Below, one piece after another: positions 24,010 through 28,822 of a DNA stretch of 28,822 nucleotides. Below the pieces are notes generated by a model. That model was not told the origin of the DNA and did no database searches. It saw only the letters and a list, made by a program, of their open reading frames with translations. Numbering within the stretch: the stretch's first letter is position 1; every line of letters starts with the position of its first letter. The position numbers were made by a program, and so were the translations under genes. The DNA lies in contig JAKPUV010001188.1 in the NCBI GenBank assembly GCA_029554925.1, forward strand, positions 1-28,822, read 5' to 3'. The stretch comes from Candidatus Hydrogenedentota bacterium. Lineage in GTDB: Bacteria > Hydrogenedentota > Hydrogenedentia > Hydrogenedentales > CAITNO01.

Positions 24010-24038
24010 TTGCGGTTCCGCGCGGGATGGTGTACCCT
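24010..24038 (+). promoter_or_regulatory. Possible promoter of the DUF1559-like gene
   Basis: TTGCGG (24010-24015) and TACCCT (24033-24038) are 17 bases apart, and the -10 region TACCCTGACA resembles TATCCTGACA in front of apbE. The leader would be about 92 bases. It is weaker than the rpsB site. Confidence 0.35.
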
Positions 24039-24136
24039 GACACTAGGAAAGTCGGCGTCAGCATGTGGCGCCTGCCGGTGGGGGCATGGCTGCTCCCCGC
24101 AGGATGGGACGCCCCGTTACGGGAGGAGGACTGGAC

Positions 24137-25177
24137 ATGCGGCAACGCGGTCTCACTACGTTGGAACTGTGCGCGGTGTTGACCCTCATCACCATCCTGG
24201 CGTTGATCCTGCTTCCGATATTTGGGTCCTCTCCGGCCGCCCGCCGGTCCCCCTGCCAGAACAACCTGAAGCAGTGGGGCCTGGTGATGAAGATGTACAG
24301 CAACGAGCACGAGGGGGCCTTTCCCCCGATGCAGGTGCTGCGCCGGCGCCCCGACAACACCTTCGACCTCCAGATGGCGGCGGGGCCGTCCGTCCGCTCG
24401 GTCTATCCGGAGTATCTGACGGATGTCACAATCTGCGTCTGTCCCAATTCCCCCCTGGCGGAAGAGCACGCCAAACGGATCCAGGAGGAGGGGCTGGCCC
24501 AGTCGCCCCGGCTGGTGGCGTCAGGCTATCAGTATCTGGGGTGGGCGCTGGACAACCTCAAGCCCTGCGCCCCGGCCAGTGCCTTCCCCCATCTGGCCGC
24601 CCTGTCGGACATCGGCACGGTGCCCGACGGAAACACCCTGGTCCCGGTCCAGATGGGGGCGCTGCTGGACGCCGTTCTCGACCCGGCCCATCTGGCGGCA
24701 AAGGACGCCCTGGCCGTGGCCGCCGATGTGGACCGGGACGCCGACCTCTCCAGCACGGCGTTTCCCACGTCCGGCAACCGCGGGGAGGCCAATATCTACC
24801 GCCTTCATGAGGGCATTGAGCGCCTCCTCATCACGGATTCCAACAATCCCGGCGCATCCGCCATGGCGCAGAGCACCCTCTGGGTCATGTCGGACAGAAT
24901 GACTGCGGGCAGCGACGGGGTGCGTTTGAACCACGTTCCCCCGGAGAAAACGCGCTTCCAAAAAGTCTTCGGCGGATGCGCGCGTTCCAATTCCCCGCCT
25001 TTCTTCGGCGGCTGCAACGTGCTTTTTTTAGACGGCCATGTGGAGTTCATGCGCTACATCCCCGTGCCGGGGCTGGACACCATGGCGCCCGAGCAGGCCG
25101 AGGAGGCCCTCCAGGGGGCCAATGAGCCCGTGCTCGTCCCAGTCGCCGCCGTCATCGGCGCCCTCGGCGGCATCTGA
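24137..25177 (+). CDS. DUF1559-like protein with type IV prepilin N-terminus
   Basis: The 346-residue protein starts MRQRG-LTTLE, a class III prepilin signal with cleavage after Gly5 and the +5 glutamate at residue 10, followed by a hydrophobic helix to about residue 29. CQNNLKQWGLVMKMY (40-54) and, near the C-terminus, NVLFLDGHVEFMRY match the DUF1559/H-X9-DG-type pseudopilin proteins that are greatly expanded in Planctomycetes and relatives. Their function is unknown; a role in an envelope or secretion structure is only suspected. The ATG at 24137 has GGGAGGAGGA upstream and the prepilin signal starts there, so the longer frame to 24065 was rejected. No prepilin peptidase or pilus gene is nearby. 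CACGGAC repeats flank it. Confidence 0.87.
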   Translation: MRQRGLTTLELCAVLTLITILALILLPIFGSSPAARRSPCQNNLKQWGLVMKMYSNEHEGAFPPMQVLRRRPDNTFDLQMAAGPSVRSVYPEYLTDVTICVCPNSPLAEEHAKRIQEEGLAQSPRLVASGYQYLGWALDNLKPCAPASAFPHLAALSDIGTVPDGNTLVPVQMGALLDAVLDPAHLAAKDALAVAADVDRDADLSSTAFPTSGNRGEANIYRLHEGIERLLITDSNNPGASAMAQSTLWVMSDRMTAGSDGVRLNHVPPEKTRFQKVFGGCARSNSPPFFGGCNVLFLDGHVEFMRYIPVPGLDTMAPEQAEEALQGANEPVLVPVAAVIGALGGI

Positions 25178-25202
25178 GCGGAGGCAGCGCAGCCCCCGGG
25201 CA

Positions 25203-25304
25203 GCACGGACGGACACGGACCGACACGGACGGCCACGGACCGGGGCGCCCGGCAGGCGTTCTCCTCGTCCGTGCGGGTCCGTGCAGGTCCGTGTCCGTCC
25301 GTGC
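25203..25304. repeat. CACGGAC inverted repeat, copy 2 (four units per arm)
   Basis: CACGGAC occurs at 25204, 25214, 25224 and 25234, and its complement GTCCGTG at 25267, 25277, 25287 and 25297, each series with an exact ten-base period. The 26-base centre contains GGGGCGCCCGG and GGCGTTCTCC, closely matching copy 1. The element fills the gap between two convergent genes and could fold into a long hairpin in RNA from either side, perhaps acting as a terminator or RNA-end stabiliser; it has no T-tract. Confidence 0.88.
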
Positions 25305-25313
25305 GCGGTCCTC

Positions 25314-26798
25314 TTATGCCGGCTGCGGTGCCTGCTGCACCCACGACGCGTCGTGGTCGTAGAACGAGGGCACCTCGAAGTCGAAGGCATACCACGCGGG
25401 GTCTATGGTGACGGGGCGGCCCTCGGTGCGCGACTGGATGGCGGCGATGGCCGTGATGGCCGTGGTGAAGCCGACCATCTGGTTGTTGCGCGGCGGTTTG
25501 CCGGTGCGGACGCCCTCGGCGAAGGCCTGGAACTGGTAGGCGTCGGGATCGAGGAGGTCGGTCCGGTCGGCCATGAGGGAATATCCCTTCTTGAGCGCCT
25601 CGGGATAGGGGGTGCGGCCCGACGCCGTCTTCTTGCTGAGCTCCTCGGCGGAGACCTTCTCCGTTTTCACGGCGGTGACCCCCTCGCCGTAGACAACGCA
25701 GTCCGCCTCGCTGAGGTCCAGCGTGCCGAGGTTGCCCTCGATCAGCTCGCGGCAGCCGCGCTTGGCGTTGCTGAGGATGCTGGAGTACTGGAAGCGGACG
25801 GTGTAGCTCCGGTTGGCGAGGCTGTCGTCCATGAGCGTGGTGGGGGACTTGATCTGGATGAACCCCGGGTCGCCGCGGCGGATGTCGTACTCGTACATCA
25901 TGCCGATGTTGTCGTCCGTCGTGCGGCCGTCCTTCCAGTAGTCGAGGCCGGCGGAGGAGTAGACGCGGCTGGGCACGGCCTTGAGGAACCAGTTGGCGAT
26001 GTCGGTCTGGTGCGTGGCCAGCTCGGTGTAGAGGCCGCCGGAGCAGTCGGCGTAGATCCGCCAGTTCGTGTGCTTTTCCAGGTCCGTGATGAACTTCTTC
26101 TCCTCGTCGTTCAGCACGTAGTCGGTCGGGGTGGGCCGACGCCACTGGCTGTTGCGGTGCCATTGGGCGGTGATGTGGGTGACCCGCCCGATGGTCCCCT
26201 TGTCGTACACGAGGCCCATGGCGAGGTTGTATTTCGGGTTGTAGCGGCGCTGGTGTCCGACCTGCACCCATTTCCTTGTGTCGTGGCATTTCGTGACGAC
26301 GGCGCGGCCCTCCTCGACGGTGGAGACGAGGGTCTTCTCGCAGAAGACATACTTGCCCGCGTCGAGGGCCGCCAGCGTGATCGGGGCGTGGGTGAGCAGG
26401 GGGCTGGCGATGATGACGCCGTCCAGCGTCTCCTTCTCCAGCATCTCGCGGTAGTCGTAATACACGTTCGGCTTCGGGAGGGCCTCCGCCGCGGCGATCT
26501 GGTCCGCCGTCGGCTTCTCGCCCTCGGCGAGCTGCTGCTTGGCGTTGGCCAGGCGGGCCAGCGGCATGGCCGCCTTCTGGCTGGGCGCCCACACGTCGCA
26601 GACCGCCGCGATGTGGATGTCCGGGGTGCCCGCGAGGCCCACGCGCAGGTGGAAGCACCCCTGGCCGCCGACCCCGACACAGCCGACCACCACCCTGCTG
26701 TTCTGCGCGTAGGTGAAGGGGGAGACCCCCGCCGTGACGGCGAATCCCGCCGCCGCGCCCGCGCACTTCACAAAGTCCCGTCGGTTGACGCCGTTCAT
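25314..26798 (-). CDS. Tat-exported Gfo/Idh/MocA family oxidoreductase
   Basis: This 494-residue protein begins with a twin-arginine signal (NRRDFVKCAGAAAGFAV, cleavage near TYA at residue 31), so it is exported folded with its cofactor. The Rossmann motif GVGGQG (42-47) binds NAD(P); CEKTL (153-157) takes the place of the usual EKP, and ELATHQTDIANW (259-270) supplies the His/Asp pair of the active site. Members oxidise or epimerise sugars and cyclitols, or act as glycosidases; the substrate is not readable here. Its ATG overlaps the apbE stop (ATGA), with AGGAGGG upstream, so the two are translationally coupled. Confidence 0.92.
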   Translation of the reverse strand: MNGVNRRDFVKCAGAAAGFAVTAGVSPFTYAQNSRVVVGCVGVGGQGCFHLRVGLAGTPDIHIAAVCDVWAPSQKAAMPLARLANAKQQLAEGEKPTADQIAAAEALPKPNVYYDYREMLEKETLDGVIIASPLLTHAPITLAALDAGKYVFCEKTLVSTVEEGRAVVTKCHDTRKWVQVGHQRRYNPKYNLAMGLVYDKGTIGRVTHITAQWHRNSQWRRPTPTDYVLNDEEKKFITDLEKHTNWRIYADCSGGLYTELATHQTDIANWFLKAVPSRVYSSAGLDYWKDGRTTDDNIGMMYEYDIRRGDPGFIQIKSPTTLMDDSLANRSYTVRFQYSSILSNAKRGCRELIEGNLGTLDLSEADCVVYGEGVTAVKTEKVSAEELSKKTASGRTPYPEALKKGYSLMADRTDLLDPDAYQFQAFAEGVRTGKPPRNNQMVGFTTAITAIAAIQSRTEGRPVTIDPAWYAFDFEVPSFYDHDASWVQQAPQPA

Positions 26799-27886
26799 TG
26801 TTTTCCCTCCTCGTTCTTTCCCCCGTCCGGGAAGTTGATCCGCACGATGTCCAGGCGCCCCTCCCGCTCCACCACCAGCAGGGCGCGCACGGCCGGGTGC
26901 TTCGCGCAGTAGGCGCGCGCCCCGTCCTCGCCCAGGATGAAAAACGCCGTGCTCAGCGCGTCGCTCTCTGTGCCCGTGGGGGCGACGGCCGAGGCGCTGC
27001 GGATATTCGTGTCCACGGGCCGGCCGGTCCTCGGGTCGAAGATGTGGGCGTAGCGTTTCCCGTCAATCTCGACATAGCGCTCGCTCGCGCCGGAGGTCGA
27101 GAGGGACTCGCCGGGGGCGATCTCCACCTCCGTCACGGGCGGGTGCTGCTTTTCGGGGTCCTCGAAGGGCCAGGTGATCTCGACGCCCCAGGTCTTCGAG
27201 GCGGGCGGCGTCCCCATCACCACGATGGTGCTCGTGCTCGAGTGGAGCCGCGCGCGGTTCACCCCGTTCTGCCGCAGGATCTCCGCCGCGCGGTCCAGCG
27301 CGAGGCCCTTGCCGATGCCCCCGAAATCCACCCGCATCCCCGGGCGCGTGAAGCGCACCGAGCGGGCCGCCGGGTCCAGCTCCACGCGGTTCATGCCCAC
27401 GCTCTCCCGCGCGGCGGCGAGCTGCTCCGGCGTGGGCAGCACGCCCTCCTTTTGGTAGAACCCCCACAGCGCCAGCAGCGGCCCGACCGTCACGTCGAAC
27501 ACGCCGCCCGTGTCGTTGTAAAACCGGCGCGACGTCTCCATCAGGCCGAAGAGGTCCGGGTCCACCACCACCGGCCCCTCCGACGCCCGGCGGTTCATCA
27601 CCGACACGGGGCTCTCCTCGATCCAGTTGCTGATGCGGCGCTCCAGCCGGTCGATCGCCTCAAAGGCCGCCTCGCCCGCATAGGTGAGCTGGTCGGGCGT
27701 CGTCTGCGGCGAGTCCCCCACGAGGACAAAGTCGAACTCCGCGCCCATGGCCCGGTGCGTCATGTGCACCGCGGGCGGGCCGTCCTCCGCCGCCCAGCCC
27801 CCCGCCGCCCACCCCGCCGCCGCGGCCAGAACCGCCGCGCCCAGCCGCCGGACCGTTTTCCCCGTGTCGGACCGCTTGGTGCTCAT
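26795..27886 (-). CDS. apbE: ApbE-family FAD:protein FMN transferase
   Basis: ApbE enzymes attach FMN to a Thr/Ser of exported or membrane flavoproteins. This 363-residue protein has an N-terminal hydrophobic signal (about residues 13-33), THRAMGAEFDFVL near 43, VDFGGIGKGLALDRAAEIL (187-204), YAHIFDPRTGRPV (279-291) and the metal-binding TESDALSTAFFILG (306-319). The Gly-Gly-Asp/Asn segment usual after the central helix is replaced by LHSSTSTIVVMG, marking a divergent subgroup. An upstream TTG at 27904 is in frame, but the ATG at 27886 has GAGGAG at the right distance. No Nqr/Rnf target is in the window. Confidence 0.92.
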   Translation of the reverse strand: MSTKRSDTGKTVRRLGAAVLAAAAGWAAGGWAAEDGPPAVHMTHRAMGAEFDFVLVGDSPQTTPDQLTYAGEAAFEAIDRLERRISNWIEESPVSVMNRRASEGPVVVDPDLFGLMETSRRFYNDTGGVFDVTVGPLLALWGFYQKEGVLPTPEQLAAARESVGMNRVELDPAARSVRFTRPGMRVDFGGIGKGLALDRAAEILRQNGVNRARLHSSTSTIVVMGTPPASKTWGVEITWPFEDPEKQHPPVTEVEIAPGESLSTSGASERYVEIDGKRYAHIFDPRTGRPVDTNIRSASAVAPTGTESDALSTAFFILGEDGARAYCAKHPAVRALLVVEREGRLDIVRINFPDGGKNEEGKQ

Positions 27887-27939
27887 GCCTGTAAGACTCC
27901 TCAAGGTGGGAATGGGTTTTGAAAAAAATGGAGGCTGTC

Positions 27940-27948
27940 AGGATAGCA
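27940..27948 (-). promoter_or_regulatory. Extended -10-like site of the apbE operon
   Basis: On the minus strand TGC precedes TATCCT, matching the extended -10 form of the rpsB and tyrS promoters. The -35 region (TCGTTC at 18 bases) is weak. The leader would be about 45-50 bases. Confidence 0.45.
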
Positions 27949-27985
27949 GGGTTCCAGGGACCGGAACGACCGCGGGGCATTCCTC

Positions 27986-28018
27986 CCCTCGTTCCCAGGA
28001 ACAACTTGAGAGCGAGGG
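27986..28018. repeat. REP-like imperfect hairpin
   Basis: CCCTCG (27986-27991) and CGAGGG (28013-28018) bracket an inner GTTCC-CA-GGAAC palindrome. The form is like the small palindromic intergenic elements built on CTCGTTCCC-GGGAACGAG found in several bacterial lineages. Only one copy is in the window. Confidence 0.4.
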
Positions 28019-28075
28019 AAGAACGCGGCATCCTGCAGCGTTGCCGCCGTCCCGGTCTTCGGCGGCGGAGAGAAA

Positions 28076-28099
28076 GGCGCGGCAAGCCGCGCCCTTTTC
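28076..28099. terminator. Terminator-like hairpin, possibly bidirectional
   Basis: GGCGCGGC (28076-28083) and GCCGCGCC (28086-28093) form a tight stem. On the plus strand CTTTTCTTTC follows; on the minus strand TTTCTCTC follows. It could end the nitrilase-family transcript on the minus strand, 150 bases after that stop, or a plus-strand small RNA. Confidence 0.6.
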
Positions 28100-28165
28100 T
28101 TTCGCGGCCGGACCGTCCGCCCCGACCGGCACGGGGATTCCCTTTCACGCCCGCCTGCATTCCCC

Positions 28166-28186
28166 GGCGTGTTCTCACAACACGCC
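28166..28186. repeat. Perfect 8-bp hairpin
   Basis: GGCGTGTT and AACACGCC pair exactly around CTCAC. It lies 60 bases after the nitrilase-family stop on the minus strand with no T-tract. It may stabilise the 3' end of that transcript or be a protein-binding palindrome. Confidence 0.5.
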
Positions 28187-28246
28187 CGACTCCGGCCCCT
28201 GCCTTATCCGGGGATCAGGGCAGTGGACGCCCGCCCCGTGACGCCG

Positions 28247-28822
28247 CTATTGCGTCTTCTCCGGGGCGGGCCCGGCGGGGATGTCGCAGACGACGAGGGC
28301 GGGCTGGATGAAGGGGCCGACGGCGTGGACTTTGCCGTCGGGCCGGGCGACGGTGGAGCAGCCGCTGTGGAGGTAGCCGGCCCAGTCGCCGCCGGCGACG
28401 CGGGAGAGGCCGGTGTCGGCGGCGGCGACCCAGAGGCCCGTCTTCCCGGCGACGTTCTTGATGTGGGTGATGAAACTGACGCCGTTGTCGAGGAGGTCTT
28501 CCTCCTTCTCGGCGAAGCCGTGGGGGGCGAGGAGGAGCCACGCGCCCAGGTCTGCGGCGCGTTTGGGGTGGGCGATGTTAAAATTGTCGGCGCAGATGGT
28601 GAGGCCCACGCGGCCGAACTCGGTGTCGGCGGTGTGGATGTCCCGCGCGCTGCCCGCGTCGTAGAGGTGCGCGGTGAGTTTGGGCAGGGTGCTGATCTTC
28701 CGGTGTTTGAGGACAACGGCTCCGGCGCGGTCAATGAGCACCGCAGAGTTGTAGGTCTTTTCGCCGTCCTTCTCCAGGCATCCGGCGCAGACCCACACGC
28801 GGAGCTCCTTTGCCAGCGCGCA
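28247..28822 (-). CDS. Carbon-nitrogen hydrolase (nitrilase family), C-terminal part
   Basis: The frame stays open to the window edge, so the 5' end is missing; about 191 residues remain. The sequence shows the family's EKDGEKTYNSAVLID strand, the catalytic Lys region HRKISTLP, and the nucleophile Cys in GLTICADN. The catalytic Glu would lie upstream, outside the window. GWLLL-type APHG and the terminal PALVVCDIP complete the alpha-beta-beta-alpha sandwich. These enzymes hydrolyse amides or nitriles in the cytoplasm; substrate preference cannot be judged from this part. A GTG at 28798 is in frame, but ALAKELRVWVCAG before it continues the family pattern, so it is internal. Confidence 0.88.
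   Translation of the reverse strand, partial: CALAKELRVWVCAGCLEKDGEKTYNSAVLIDRAGAVVLKHRKISTLPKLTAHLYDAGSARDIHTADTEFGRVGLTICADNFNIAHPKRAADLGAWLLLAPHGFAEKEEDLLDNGVSFITHIKNVAGKTGLWVAAADTGLSRVAGGDWAGYLHSGCSTVARPDGKVHAVGPFIQPALVVCDIPAGPAPEKTQ

Larger units (their letters stand above)
23787..24136. other. Divergent intergenic region with the CACGGAC repeat
   Basis: These 350 bases separate the minus-strand exporter operon from the plus-strand DUF1559-like gene. They hold an extended -10-like site for the exporter operon, copy 1 of the CACGGAC inverted repeat, a promoter-like site for the DUF1559-like gene and a strong GGGAGGAGGA ribosome-binding site. I see no further credible gene. Confidence 0.7.
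27887..28246. other. Non-coding region with several hairpins
   Basis: These 360 bases between two minus-strand genes carry an apbE promoter-like site and three hairpins, listed separately. I see no gene with a credible start and ribosome-binding site. The terminator-like stem on the plus strand has no plus-strand gene upstream within 2.8 kb, which leaves room for a small RNA. Confidence 0.6.

Noticed and set aside
25204..25303. Regular CACGGAC repeats read as a CRISPR array
   Set aside because: The units are seven bases with three-base spacers and are arranged as two opposed arms. There are no repeat/spacer lengths of CRISPR type and no cas genes.

Overview
The window is GC-rich bacterial chromosome with tightly packed genes, no rRNA, tRNA, transposase or CRISPR array, and a mix of housekeeping and accessory loci. 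Several traits point to the Planctomycetes-like / PVC-neighbouring lineages, with Candidatus Hydrogenedentota as my best guess. These are a membrane-spanning Ser/Thr kinase fused to a WD40 propeller, a DUF1559-type pseudopilin-like protein, a Tat-exported Gfo/Idh/MocA oxidoreductase and a secreted BNR sialidase-like protein. The assignment is an inference from family content, not from a marker-gene tree.

Layout. 1-2568: the 3' end of a thiF-like gene (+) runs into a convergent minus-strand group: a membrane-anchored Cys-phosphatase, ubiE/menG and an unrecognised exported protein. 2569-4056: divergent promoters, then tyrS (+). 4087-11205 (-): a 1323-residue receptor-like kinase followed by two tandem paralogous lipoproteins of the arylsulfotransferase-like propeller family. 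11331-18813 (+): the housekeeping run rpsB-tsf-pyrH-frr, an intrinsic terminator, then uppS-cdsA, prfB and lysS. 18833-23786 (-): an apparent five-gene operon with a MacB-type ABC ATPase, a periplasmic adaptor, an FtsX-like permease, a sialidase-like protein and a Crp/Fnr-type regulator. 24137-25177 (+): a lone DUF1559-like gene flanked on both sides by copies of a striking 10-nt-periodic CACGGAC inverted repeat. 25314-27886 (-): translationally coupled apbE and Gfo/Idh/MocA genes. 27887-28246: a non-coding stretch with several hairpins, one terminator-like. 28247-28822 (-): the 3' part of a nitrilase-family amidohydrolase.

How the parts work together. The central plus-strand block covers translation (S2, EF-Ts, RRF, RF2, LysRS), UMP supply and lipid or envelope precursors (UppS, CdsA). 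The minus-strand blocks look envelope-facing: signalling (kinase plus lipoproteins), export (tripartite ABC system with regulator) and periplasmic redox or flavin chemistry (ApbE, Tat oxidoreductase). Promoter-like sites found by eye share a -35 TTGNNN, an 18-nt spacer and a -10 close to TATACT, often preceded by TGC. The most unusual non-coding signal is the CACGGAC hairpin pair around the DUF1559 gene. The most unusual gene arrangement is the receptor-like kinase with duplicated propeller lipoproteins downstream.
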